Source: Acidimicrobiaceae bacterium (GTDB lineage Bacteria; Actinomycetota; Acidimicrobiia; Acidimicrobiales; Ilumatobacteraceae). Taken from it: a DNA stretch of 6,451 nt. The notes under the pieces were generated by a model. It searched no databases, was not told the DNA's origin, and saw only the letters and a program-made list of their open reading frames with translations. The position numbers and the translations under genes were made by a program. The stretch lies in NCBI GenBank assembly GCA_947486675.1, contig CANKUF010000044.1, forward strand, positions 1-6,451, read 5' to 3'. Below, piece by piece: positions 1 to 6,451 of the stretch (position 1 is the stretch's first letter; every line of letters starts with the position of its first letter).

Positions 1-1137
1 GCCGCAGCTGTCCTTAAAGCAATTACTCAAGAATGTATTGCCAACGGATTAGACGGAATCGTTGCAAGCTCAGTTGCAAAGCGCGCGGGTCTCACTACGG
101 GAGCTGTATACAGTCGCTTTGAAAACAGTGATGAAATGCTGATCGCCCTGTGGGAAAATGTCGTAGCCCCAGAGTTCCAAACATATGTTGTCGACACCAT
201 TTCCGCTATCAATTCAGCAACCTCCATAACGGAGAAAACCCAGATTGTTAGCCAGCTGGAAAAACCATCGCGCATTGTTTCGCTTGGTGCCGAATTTTTG
301 GTGGTTGCTCAACGCAATGAAGTTGTTGGCGAAGTAGTTATTCCTCACATCAGCACTTGGCTGAGTGACGCTGGGCTGCACCAACGCAATACTGCAATTA
401 AGAAAGCAGGCGTAGCGCTGGGAGCATCAATTGCTGTCGGCTCGGCATTGCGATCATTCATCACGGGAACTAATGCCGGAATGTCCATCATTTCGGAAAA
501 CATTCGCAGCGCAATACATGCGGCGACACCAATGAAAACGCCACGCAAGCGACTAGGGCCAGCACTCTCCCAATCCAATACCGAAGTTCCCTTGCGCGAC
601 GCGCTGATTAATGCAACTGCAGAAGTAATGAGCAAAACCGGATTCACCAGCGCAACCATTTCTCGCATTGCGCGTAAATCTCAGGTAACGAGCGGCTCTA
701 TTTACAATTTCTATCCCGATAAAGAAGCCCTCATGAGCGACGCAGTGCGCGAACTGATGCACCTCACTCAACGTCAAACCCTTGAAGCAAAGCGAACCGC
801 CGCGGCGGCGCACGAGCAAAACTTTGGCCTAACCGATGCATTTGACTTTGCGTTGTACCCAGAGCGAACTGTATGGCTGAGATTCCGCCAAGAATGCATC
901 ATTGCCACGCGGCATCACAAGAAGACACACAAGGAATTGCGCAAAGTGGTTGCCGAGCAAGAAGACGCAATGGCAATGTCGTTTCCCGACATTGATCGCG
1001 GACTCATTTCACTCGTCAGTACTGGCGAGCAAATAGTTGGATACGGATTCAGTGCCCTTTTCGGCTACACCAACCAACTTGAGTCATGCGACTTTGACGC
1101 CATCATGGTGCAAGTTGCCAAGCAAAATAACTTGTAG
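1..1137 (+). CDS. Double TetR-family transcriptional regulator (5' partial)
   Basis: Likely DNA-binding repressor built from two TetR units in one chain. The frame is open from base 1 to the TAG at 1135-1137, giving 378 visible residues, about twice a normal TetR (around 190-220). Counting from base 1, the first HTH occupies about residues 1-50, with a recognition helix around GLTTGAVYSRF and then the typical ENSDEML. A ligand/dimerisation-like helical region follows to about residue 185. A second HTH lies at about residues 198-249 (bases 592-747), with SQVTSGSIYNFY and then DKEALM, followed by another C-terminal helical region. The ATG at 136 is not the real start, because it would remove the first HTH; the true start lies left of the window. 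The fused units could act as a built-in pseudo-dimer. Target and ligand are unknown. The gene converges on the mutase gene with 3 bases between stop codons, so regulation of that neighbour is possible but unproven. The family call is firm; the role is inference. Confidence 0.88.
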   Translation, partial: AAAVLKAITQECIANGLDGIVASSVAKRAGLTTGAVYSRFENSDEMLIALWENVVAPEFQTYVVDTISAINSATSITEKTQIVSQLEKPSRIVSLGAEFLVVAQRNEVVGEVVIPHISTWLSDAGLHQRNTAIKKAGVALGASIAVGSALRSFITGTNAGMSIISENIRSAIHAATPMKTPRKRLGPALSQSNTEVPLRDALINATAEVMSKTGFTSATISRIARKSQVTSGSIYNFYPDKEALMSDAVRELMHLTQRQTLEAKRTAAAAHEQNFGLTDAFDFALYPERTVWLRFRQECIIATRHHKKTHKELRKVVAEQEDAMAMSFPDIDRGLISLVSTGEQIVGYGFSALFGYTNQLESCDFDAIMVQVAKQNNL

Positions 1138-1140
1138 AGA

Positions 1141-2727
1141 TCAGCCTGGGCGGTACACACCGAACACGTCGCGCAATGCGTCGCTTACTTCGCCAAGTGT
1201 TGCACTGGCTCGCAAGGCTTCTTTCATTGGGTGCAATACGTTGCCCGTGCCCTTTGCGACTTCGCGCAAGGCTTCGAGTTTTGCTGCAACCAACGCCGTG
1301 TCGCGGTTGGCTTTGTACTTCGCAAGACGGTCCACCTGACCTTGTTCCAAACCAGGAATTGGCGGTGTAATTTTTGGCTCTGGTTCGTTGTCAACCGTGA
1401 ACTTGTTAACACCAACCAACACACGTGACTGATCATCGATTGACTTCGTGTAGCTGTACGCGGCTTCTTCAATTTCGTCCATTTGGAAGCCGGCTTCAAT
1501 GGCCTGCACTGCCCCGCCCATTTCGTCGATGCGTGCAATGTATTCGTATGCCAGACGCTCAACTTCATTCGTCAACGACTCAACAAAGTACGAACCCGCA
1601 AGTGGGTCTGGTGTGTCGGTGACTCCGCTTTCATAACCAATGATTTGCTGCGTACGCAATGCAATGCGCGCTGCTTCTTCGGTTGGCAGACTAAGGGCTT
1701 CGTCGTAACCGTTGGTGTGCAAACTTTGTGTTCCACCCAATACTGCAGCCATGCTTTGCACGGCCACGCGCACCACGTTGTTCAGCGGTTGCTGAGCAGT
1801 AAGCGTTGAACCACCAGTTTGTGTATGGAAGCGCATCAGTTTGCTTGCTTCCTTCTTGGCACCAAAACGATTGGTCATGATGTCGTGCCACATGCGGCGG
1901 CTGGCGCGGAACTTTGCTACTTCTTCGAAGAAGTTGTTGTGACCGTTCCAGAAGAAGCTGAGGCGTGGACCAATGTCGTCCACATCGAGACCGGCATCAA
2001 TTGCTGCTTGCACATATGCAATGGCGTTTGACAATGTGAATGCGAGTTCTTGTACTGCCGTGCTTCCCGCTTCGCGAATGTGATAGCCGGAAATTGAAAT
2101 GGTGTTCCACTTCGGAACATTCTTTGAGCAGTATTCAAAAATGTTGGTGATGATGCGCATTGAAGGCTTTGGCGGGTACACGTATGTTCCGCGCGCAATG
2201 TATTCCTTTAGCAAGTCATTTTGAATGGTTCCGCTAATTGCCGTGCTTGGCACGCCACGCTCTTCTGCAACCAACTCATACATCAACAACAAGATTGCTG
2301 CCGTTGAGTTGATGGTCATTGATGTGGTTACTTTGTCGAGCGGCAAATCGGCAAGCAGCGTGCGCATGTCATCGAGTGAGTCAATAGCAACGCCAACTTT
2401 TCCTACTTCGCCAGCCGAACGTGCGTGATCGCTGTCGTAACCCATTTGTGTTGGCAAGTCGAAGGCACAACTCAGTCCTGTTTGACCAGCCTCCAGCAAA
2501 AACTTAAAGCGTTGGTTCGTGTCGGCTGCACTTCCGAAGCCCGCGTATTGGCGCATGGTCCACAAGCGGTCGCGGTGCATGGTTGGGTAAACGCCGCGGG
2601 TGTAGGGCTGTTGACCAGGATCGCCAAGTGCGGTTGCAGGGTCGAAGGCGCCCAGCGTTTCCGCCGTGTACAACGGATTAATGGTGATGCCGGAGTCGGT
2701 CTGGCGCTCTTGAGGGGTTTCAGCCAT
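1141..2727 (-). CDS. mcmA1: Methylmalonyl-CoA mutase large subunit (stand-alone catalytic domain)
   Basis: Cytoplasmic enzyme subunit for the radical interconversion of (R)-methylmalonyl-CoA and succinyl-CoA, the last step of propionate, odd-chain and branched-chain breakdown. The 528 residues match the substrate-binding TIM-barrel half of the family. RGVYPTM (44-50), [11 protein letters not shown] (55-65), [13 protein letters not shown] (89-101), SGYHIREAG (213-221) and [12 protein letters not shown] (258-269) are all present. Two residues that separate this enzyme from isobutyryl-CoA mutase (Phe and Gln there) appear as Tyr61 and Arg179, aligned by eye to Tyr89 and Arg207 of the Propionibacterium enzyme; His216 matches its His244. 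This supports a carboxylated acyl-CoA substrate. One oddity is His51 where Tyr is usual after YPTM. The cobalamin-binding domain (DxHxxG) is absent; full-length enzymes are about 700 residues or more. A separate small B12 subunit, not in this window, must partner it. The ATG is preceded by a leaderless-type promoter and no Shine-Dalgarno. Ethylmalonyl-CoA mutase is a less likely alternative. Confidence 0.93.
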   Translation of the reverse strand: MAETPQERQTDSGITINPLYTAETLGAFDPATALGDPGQQPYTRGVYPTMHRDRLWTMRQYAGFGSAADTNQRFKFLLEAGQTGLSCAFDLPTQMGYDSDHARSAGEVGKVGVAIDSLDDMRTLLADLPLDKVTTSMTINSTAAILLLMYELVAEERGVPSTAISGTIQNDLLKEYIARGTYVYPPKPSMRIITNIFEYCSKNVPKWNTISISGYHIREAGSTAVQELAFTLSNAIAYVQAAIDAGLDVDDIGPRLSFFWNGHNNFFEEVAKFRASRRMWHDIMTNRFGAKKEASKLMRFHTQTGGSTLTAQQPLNNVVRVAVQSMAAVLGGTQSLHTNGYDEALSLPTEEAARIALRTQQIIGYESGVTDTPDPLAGSYFVESLTNEVERLAYEYIARIDEMGGAVQAIEAGFQMDEIEEAAYSYTKSIDDQSRVLVGVNKFTVDNEPEPKITPPIPGLEQGQVDRLAKYKANRDTALVAAKLEALREVAKGTGNVLHPMKEALRASATLGEVSDALRDVFGVYRPG

Positions 2728-2733
2728 GGGTCT

Positions 2734-2762
2734 AGGTTACGAGATTGAGCCCAAATTGTCGC
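2734..2762 (-). promoter_or_regulatory. Leaderless promoter of the methylmalonyl-CoA mutase gene
   Basis: Read on the minus strand, the -35 GCGACA (2757-2762) matches TTGACA at four of six positions. A 17-base spacer leads to the -10 TAACCT (2734-2739, TAnnnT). Six bases then separate the -10 from the ATG at 2727, so transcription would begin at or next to the A of the start codon. No Shine-Dalgarno precedes the ATG, which fits a leaderless mRNA. The start site is predicted, not measured. Confidence 0.6.
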
Positions 2763-2773
2763 ATGGCTAGCCT
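2745..2773 (+). promoter_or_regulatory. Leaderless promoter of the aldolase-exporter pair
   Basis: The -35 TTGAGC (2745-2750) matches TTGACA at four of the six positions. A 17-base spacer leads to the -10 TAGCCT (2768-2773, TAnnnT), and six bases later comes the ATG at 2780. The predicted transcript would start at the ATG itself, and there is no Shine-Dalgarno. The -10 lies partly within the 8-base palindrome GGCTAGCC (2765-2772). The promoter fully overlaps the oppositely directed mutase promoter. Confidence 0.6.
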
Positions 2774-2779
2774 CTACAT

Positions 2780-3595
2780 ATGACCGCAACCCATGAAGAC
2801 ACCCGCAGGATTGATGGAGTGAAGTTGATGCCACGAGAAGTGGCATCCATTGGACGACCAACCTATGACAACTTCGAAGACGAGCGACGTGCCCGCAAGG
2901 TTGGCCTTGCCGCCGCGCTTCGCGTATTTGGTCGACTTGGTTACGGCGAAGGCGTTGCCGGACACATCACTGCACGTGACCCAGAATTTACGGACTGCTT
3001 TTGGGTGAACCCATTTGGCAAGAGTTTCCGTCACATGAAAACCAGCGACCTCATTTTGGTGAACCATGACGGCGAAGTGGTGTACGGAACGCAACCTGTG
3101 AACCGTGCAGCGTTTGTATTGCACGCAGCAATTCACAAAGCACGACCAGATGTGATTGGTGCTGCACATGCACACTCCACATACGGCAAGGCATGGTCTT
3201 CACTTGGTCGCAAGCTTGACCCAATTACACAAGACGCTTGCATTTTCTACGACGACCACACCGTTATCACCGAACAAGGCGGCAAAGTTGTATTTGAAGT
3301 TGCTGCTGGCGAAGAATTCGCTTCACTGTTTCCAACCGGCAAAGCAGCCATTCACCAGAATCATGGACTGTTCACTGTTGGCACCACGGTTGAAGCCGCA
3401 GCGTTTTGGTTCATCACCATGGACCGCAGTTGCCAAGCACAACTTCTTGCAGAAGCAGCAGGCACGCCGAAACTCATTTCACATGAAGCGGCCACGTATA
3501 CCCAGCAGCTCACGGGTTTTGCCGAAGCTGGTTGGTTCCAGTTTCAACCGCTGTTCCAAGAAATTTGCGCATCAGACCCTGAACTTTTCGATTGA
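2780..3595 (+). CDS. Class II aldolase/adducin-like family protein
   Basis: A 271-residue cytoplasmic protein of the class II aldolase/adducin fold; no substrate can be named. The family's metal-binding histidines are visible as His130 and His132 (GAAHAHSTYGKAW, from 127) and His195 (HQNHGLFTVG, from 192). An N-terminal block around LGYGEGVAGHITARD (53-67) matches the family's glycine-rich substrate-phosphate loop region. The stretch NRAAFVLHAAIHKARPDV (108-125) resembles the adducin-like branch. It has Ala111 where L-fuculose-1-phosphate aldolase has catalytic Glu73, which lies 19 residues before the first metal histidine in both. Ordinary aldolase chemistry is therefore doubtful, though metal binding is likely kept. 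The ATG at 2780 is chosen because a well-formed -10 box sits six bases upstream and the N-terminus reads naturally. The stop overlaps the start of the exporter gene by 4 bases, so the two form an operon and may handle one metabolite. The fold call is firm; the function is unknown. Confidence 0.88.
   Translation: MTATHEDTRRIDGVKLMPREVASIGRPTYDNFEDERRARKVGLAAALRVFGRLGYGEGVAGHITARDPEFTDCFWVNPFGKSFRHMKTSDLILVNHDGEVVYGTQPVNRAAFVLHAAIHKARPDVIGAAHAHSTYGKAWSSLGRKLDPITQDACIFYDDHTVITEQGGKVVFEVAAGEEFASLFPTGKAAIHQNHGLFTVGTTVEAAAFWFITMDRSCQAQLLAEAAGTPKLISHEAATYTQQLTGFAEAGWFQFQPLFQEICASDPELFD
3592..3595 (+). promoter_or_regulatory. Stop-start overlap (TTGA) coupling aldolase to exporter
   Basis: The four bases TTGA contain both the TTG start of the exporter and the TGA stop of the aldolase-like gene. 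The preceding bases (CTGAACTTTTCGA) have no Shine-Dalgarno. This points to reinitiation by ribosomes finishing the upstream gene and to roughly tied production of both proteins. Confidence 0.65.
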
Positions 3596-4497
3596 GCAAC
3601 AATTCGCCTTCTGTCGGGCAAACATCGCTGAGTACACGCGTTGGTGGTTTACCACCTGAGTTGTTTTTCATTTGTTCTGCCAGTGCGCAATACATCGGCG
3701 CTGTCATTGCATTTCGCTTGTTCGATCGCGTGGCGCCAGAAAGCGTTGCGTGGCTACGCGTTATTGCCGCTTCATTAATTCTGATCATCTTTTCTGCACC
3801 ACGACTGATTCGCCAAGGTAAGTGGTCACGTAGCGAACTGATTTCTGCAGCAGCCTTTGGAATTTCAGTTGCACTCATGAACCTGACGTTCTATTTGGCT
3901 ATCGATCGTTTGGATTTAGGCAAAGGTGTGGCCATTGAATTCATTGGGCCAATTTGCGTTGCTGCTTTCCAAACCAAGTCGCGTCGCAATGCGCTTGCAC
4001 TGGCACTGGCCACCGTTGGCGTGCTGGTGCTGTCGGGTTTCGAGCTTGGCAATGAACCACTTGGCCTGTTGTACATCTTCCTTGCCTCTGCATGTTGGGG
4101 CGCTTACATCGTGATTGGTTCCAAGGTTGCGCAATTAAACCGCGGTGTTTCTGGGCTTGGCGTTGGACTTGCAATTGGTGCCGTCGTTATTGCTCCGTTT
4201 GGTGCCGCAAACAGCGGGCCGGCGTGGAGTTCGCCGTCAATTCTTTTTGCTTGTTTATTGGTGGGCCTGTTTTCAAATGCGCTTGGCTATGGAATCGAAC
4301 AATCAATCATGCGCAAAATTCCCGTGCGCAGATTTTCTGTGCTGCTCGCACTACTCCCCGTCACTGCAGTGGTGTTCGGATTTTTCTTTCTTGATCAAAC
4401 ACCAACCTTGATTGATTTGCTCGGGATGTCTCTCGTGTTAATTGGCGTAGTGGTGCAACAACGTGATGTGCTGCCCGCAGCCAGCGAAACCGCGTAA
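3592..4497 (+). CDS. EamA-family (DMT superfamily) RhtA-like exporter
   Basis: A 301-residue inner-membrane transporter with ten predicted helices, at about residues 21-41, 50-69, 82-104, 108-126, 133-150, 156-175, 186-203, 214-235, 247-267 and 272-289. They form two EamA repeats. It resembles the E. coli threonine/homoserine exporter RhtA: FYLAIDRLDLGKGVAIEF (100-117) and ACWGAYIVIG (167-176) align by eye with RhtA FYLSIQTVPLGIAVALEF and ACWAIYILSG. Export of an amino acid or similar small metabolite is likely; the substrate is unknown. The start is the TTG at 3592. An in-frame TGA at 3580-3582 rules out anything further upstream than 3583, and the next in-frame start-type codon (TTG at 3661) would cut into helix 1. 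The TTG shares bases with the aldolase TGA (TTGA, 3592-3595), and no Shine-Dalgarno is seen, suggesting translation by termination-reinitiation. It is probably transcribed from the promoter before 2780. Confidence 0.87.
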   Translation: MSNNSPSVGQTSLSTRVGGLPPELFFICSASAQYIGAVIAFRLFDRVAPESVAWLRVIAASLILIIFSAPRLIRQGKWSRSELISAAAFGISVALMNLTFYLAIDRLDLGKGVAIEFIGPICVAAFQTKSRRNALALALATVGVLVLSGFELGNEPLGLLYIFLASACWGAYIVIGSKVAQLNRGVSGLGVGLAIGAVVIAPFGAANSGPAWSSPSILFACLLVGLFSNALGYGIEQSIMRKIPVRRFSVLLALLPVTAVVFGFFFLDQTPTLIDLLGMSLVLIGVVVQQRDVLPAASETA

Positions 4498-4507
4498 ATA
4501 ACGCTCA

Positions 4508-4523
4508 AGGGTGACCTCACCCT
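4508..4523. repeat. Inverted repeat AGGGTGA-CC-TCACCCT
   Basis: A perfect dyad of two 7-base arms around CC, or a 6-base stem with an ACCT loop if folded as RNA. It begins 11 bases after the exporter stop. It could be the stem of the exporter's terminator, although no T tract follows, or a protein-binding site covering the -35 region of the downstream gene. GTGA/TCAC half-sites resemble CRP-type sites, but the spacing is 2 rather than 6. Confidence 0.6.
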
Positions 4524-4524
4524 G

Positions 4525-4538
4525 CCGATACCTATCGG
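4525..4538. repeat. Inverted repeat CCGATA-CC-TATCGG
   Basis: A second perfect dyad, one base after the first, again with a central CC and with 6-base arms. It directly abuts the -10 box TAGACT (4539-4544). Its place between the -35 and -10 regions is that of a classical repressor operator. Together the two dyads could instead form a tandem-hairpin, U-tract-less terminator for the exporter transcript. The symmetry is seen directly; the role is inference. Confidence 0.6.
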
Positions 4539-4564
4539 TAGACTGAACAGAAGCCATTGAGGAG
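4539..4564 (+). promoter_or_regulatory. Putative -10 box and Shine-Dalgarno of the SpoIID-SGNH gene
   Basis: TAGACT (4539-4544) fits the TAnnnT -10 pattern. The hexamer 17 bases upstream (CTCACC, 4516-4521) is a poor -35, so the promoter may be weak or activator-dependent. GAGGAG (4559-4564) is a strong Shine-Dalgarno 10 bases before the ATG at 4575 and decides that start. A transcript starting near 4551 would have a leader of about 24 bases, unlike the leaderless genes upstream. Confidence 0.5.
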
Positions 4565-4574
4565 ATTTCTCACC

Positions 4575-6451
4575 ATGCGCGTCCCCCACAAATTTTCTGC
4601 AGTTCTTTGCGTTCTCGTGAGCAGCGCCACGCTGTTGTCGACGCTTGTCGCTCCTGTTCAGGCTGAAGACGGTCAGTTACCGATTGCTATTCAGATTGAA
4701 GGCCGCGGCTACGGACACGGGCGTGGAATGAGTCAATACGGTTCGTACGGCTACGCAACGGTGTACGGCTGGTCATGGGATGCAATTCTCAATTTCTATT
4801 ACGGCGGCGCAACCGGAAACACGCTTGGTGCGTTGCCCGACCCTGGTCAAGAAATGACCACATGGTTGAGCGCCATGAACAACGCGCAGACCGCAGCCAT
4901 TTCCGATGGCAACAATGCAGTATTCCTGCAAGACCCAACGCCAGGACGCACCTGGGGTTCTCTCGTTGCCCGTGAAGTTGCCAACCGCGTGTATCGCGTG
5001 TGGGGCACACAGGAGCGTCGCTGTGCAACCGCAGCAGCCGACCCAGGCGCTGAAGGTTTCACACTCATTGGCGATGTGCAAAACGTTGCTTCGTTTACCA
5101 CCACAGTTGGCGCGGACCCAGCAGCAGATCCAACGCAACTCATTGGTTTGTGCGAACCACGAACAGGAACAACAAAATTTAAGGTGCGCTACTACCGCGG
5201 CGAAGTACGCGCAGTGAATAATTCGCGCGGAGAAAACCGCACCATCAATGCAACGTCCATTGAAAGTTACTTACGTGGCGTAGTGCCTCGTGAATCTCCC
5301 GCCGAATGGGGTGCTGCTGCAGGTGGCGCAGGAATGAATGCATTGCGCGCACAGGCAGTTGCGGCTCGTTCATATTCGGCAACAGAGAACCGATACGCAG
5401 GGCTTGCACGCACGTGCGATTCGCAAGATTGTCAGGTGTATGGCGGCGCACTGTTGCGCGAATCGATAAACGCAAACCCCACCGCACTCGAACACCCGTA
5501 CACCGATCAGGCAATTGCCGAAACAGCCGGCGTGGTGGTGCTGACGCCAAAAGGCCTGCCATCACGCACCGAATTCACATCTAGTAACGGCGGTCGAACC
5601 GCGGGCGGCACCTTCCCTGCCCAAGCAGACCCTGGCGATTTGGCAAGCGACCCGGTGAACTCACTACTGGTATGGACGCGTGTGTTTTCTGCGGCGGCAA
5701 TTCAGGCCAAGTACCCAGCAGTTGGCACGCTCACTTCGGTAGTCACGAATCACGATGGTCTTGGTGGCGACTGGAACGGATATGCCACTTCGGTCACCAT
5801 TAACGGCACTGCTGGCAGTGTGACCGTAACGGGATGGGCATTCAAGACCACGTTCGATATTCCTGCGCCATGGTTTGAAACAACGAGCGTTGTTGGTGCT
5901 CCGTTTGATGCTGCACCTGTTGGATCGTTCCTGTTTATTGGTGATTCAGTAGGCGAAAGCATGAAGGCAGAATTCAGCGCAGTAGTGACGCCTTCATATC
6001 CGTCCATGAATTACCAAGCACTTACCAACCGTTGCATGGTTGGACCAAGTTGTGTTGCTGCTGCAAGCGGACTTCCCGATGCACCGGCAATTATCAATTC
6101 ACTTACTCCCGAGCAGTACCCAAACATTGCCATCATCCAACTTGGCTACAACGACGACCCGAATACCTTGCAGGCCGACGTTGACCAAGTGGTGAATGCG
6201 CTGAACGCGCGCGGAATTCAACGCGTGGTGTTTGTTAACTTGTCAACGCGTCGCGCTTCGCGCAACTACGCGTTGTCGAATGCGGTACTTGCTAATGCTG
6301 CAAACAGCTACCCCAACGTGTCGGTGTTGGATTGGAATGCGGCAAGTAGTGACCCAACGCAGGGTCGTTGGTTCAAAGACGACGTTCACTTAACCAACAC
6401 CGGTCGCGCACAATTTGCTCTGTTCATTCGCAATCAATTGGACGCACTGCG
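4575..6451 (+). CDS. Secreted SpoIID/LytB-type protein with C-terminal SGNH hydrolase domain (3' partial)
   Basis: Predicted exported cell-wall enzyme. I translated the open frame by hand: 625 codons run to the right edge without a stop. Residues 1-30 form a signal peptide: basic start, hydrophobic core and VQA before a likely cut at 30/31. GRGYGHGRGMSQYG (43-56) is the SpoIID-family signature, placed N-terminally as in many actinobacterial homologues. The SpoIID core follows at about 205-345, with SYLRGVVPRESPAEW (232-246), LRAQAVAARSYS (257-268), CDSQDCQVYGG (281-291) and SSNGGRT (336-342). Glu240 aligns with the catalytic Glu of SpoIID lytic transglycosylases. A small beta-rich segment (about 377-437) closes this part. 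Residues from about 449 look like an SGNH/GDSL hydrolase: GDS (456-458, nucleophile Ser458), GYND (524-527) and DDVH (602-605, His605). SpoIID proteins cleave peptidoglycan glycan strands; SGNH domains often add or remove acyl groups. The combined role is inference. The gene appears to have its own promoter. Confidence 0.87.
   Translation, partial: MRVPHKFSAVLCVLVSSATLLSTLVAPVQAEDGQLPIAIQIEGRGYGHGRGMSQYGSYGYATVYGWSWDAILNFYYGGATGNTLGALPDPGQEMTTWLSAMNNAQTAAISDGNNAVFLQDPTPGRTWGSLVAREVANRVYRVWGTQERRCATAAADPGAEGFTLIGDVQNVASFTTTVGADPAADPTQLIGLCEPRTGTTKFKVRYYRGEVRAVNNSRGENRTINATSIESYLRGVVPRESPAEWGAAAGGAGMNALRAQAVAARSYSATENRYAGLARTCDSQDCQVYGGALLRESINANPTALEHPYTDQAIAETAGVVVLTPKGLPSRTEFTSSNGGRTAGGTFPAQADPGDLASDPVNSLLVWTRVFSAAAIQAKYPAVGTLTSVVTNHDGLGGDWNGYATSVTINGTAGSVTVTGWAFKTTFDIPAPWFETTSVVGAPFDAAPVGSFLFIGDSVGESMKAEFSAVVTPSYPSMNYQALTNRCMVGPSCVAAASGLPDAPAIINSLTPEQYPNIAIIQLGYNDDPNTLQADVDQVVNALNARGIQRVVFVNLSTRRASRNYALSNAVLANAANSYPNVSVLDWNAASSDPTQGRWFKDDVHLTNTGRAQFALFIRNQLDAL

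Noticed and set aside
136..138. ATG at 136 as start of the TetR gene
   Set aside because: The frame is open back to base 1 and encodes a good TetR HTH just before it; starting here would delete that domain.
2425..2748. Plus-strand open frames antisense to the mutase gene
   Set aside because: The mutase is conserved along its whole length; these frames have no family features and are shadows.
2728..2779. Cobalamin riboswitch upstream of the mutase
   Set aside because: Only 52 bases separate the divergent genes, too short for a B12 riboswitch, and no B12-box-like sequence is seen.
2774..3175. 133-residue open frame on the minus strand inside the aldolase-like gene
   Set aside because: It lies antisense to a well-supported gene, shows no recognisable domain, and its Cys/Trp/His-rich composition is typical of a shadow frame.
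3156..3659. 167-residue plus-strand frame overlapping the aldolase-like gene and the exporter start
   Set aside because: It is out of frame with both supported proteins, has no domain and no ribosome-binding site, and is explained as a shadow.
4508..4523. CRP/GlxR-type binding site
   Set aside because: The GTGA and TCAC half-sites are separated by 2 bases instead of the 6 expected for that family.
1..6451. CRISPR array, insertion sequence, tRNA/rRNA or defence system
   Set aside because: No spaced direct repeats, transposase-like frame, terminal inverted repeats, cloverleaf or known defence domain was seen on either strand.

Overview
The window looks like chromosomal DNA from an actinobacterium. 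G+C is roughly half by eye. Genes are tightly packed, and two divergent genes carry TAnnnT boxes six bases before their ATG, the usual geometry of leaderless actinobacterial mRNAs. The stand-alone methylmalonyl-CoA mutase large subunit and the SpoIID/LytB-type secreted protein are also common in Actinobacteria. Moderate G+C makes a non-streptomycete, possibly Acidimicrobiia-like, source plausible, but the lineage is inference.

Layout. (1) Bases 1-1137, plus strand: the 3' part of a regulator with two complete TetR-type helix-turn-helix segments in one chain; its 5' end lies outside the window. (2) Bases 1141-2727, minus strand: methylmalonyl-CoA mutase large (substrate-binding) subunit without the cobalamin-binding domain, ending only 3 bases from the convergent regulator. 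(3) Bases 2728-2779: a 52-base divergent promoter region in which two promoters are arranged with exact mirror symmetry, both apparently leaderless. (4) Bases 2780-3595, plus strand: a class II aldolase/adducin-like protein that keeps the three metal-binding histidines but has Ala where the aldolase catalytic Glu belongs. (5) Bases 3592-4497, plus strand: a ten-helix RhtA-like EamA (DMT superfamily) exporter starting at a TTG inside the aldolase stop codon. (6) Bases 4498-4574: an intergenic region with two adjacent perfect inverted repeats, a -10 box and a good Shine-Dalgarno. (7) From 4575 off the right edge: a secreted protein joining a SpoIID-type peptidoglycan lytic domain to an SGNH hydrolase domain.

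How they work together. The mutase implies propionyl/methylmalonyl-CoA to succinyl-CoA conversion, with its B12 subunit encoded elsewhere. The aldolase-like gene and the exporter form a translationally coupled pair. The mutase and this pair share one overlapping promoter region and may be expressed in mutual competition. The last gene is a separate cell-wall unit. No mobile element, CRISPR array, RNA gene or defence system is visible. The strongest leads are the SpoIID-SGNH fusion, the symmetric leaderless promoter pair, the double TetR protein and the aldolase-like protein with a replaced catalytic residue.
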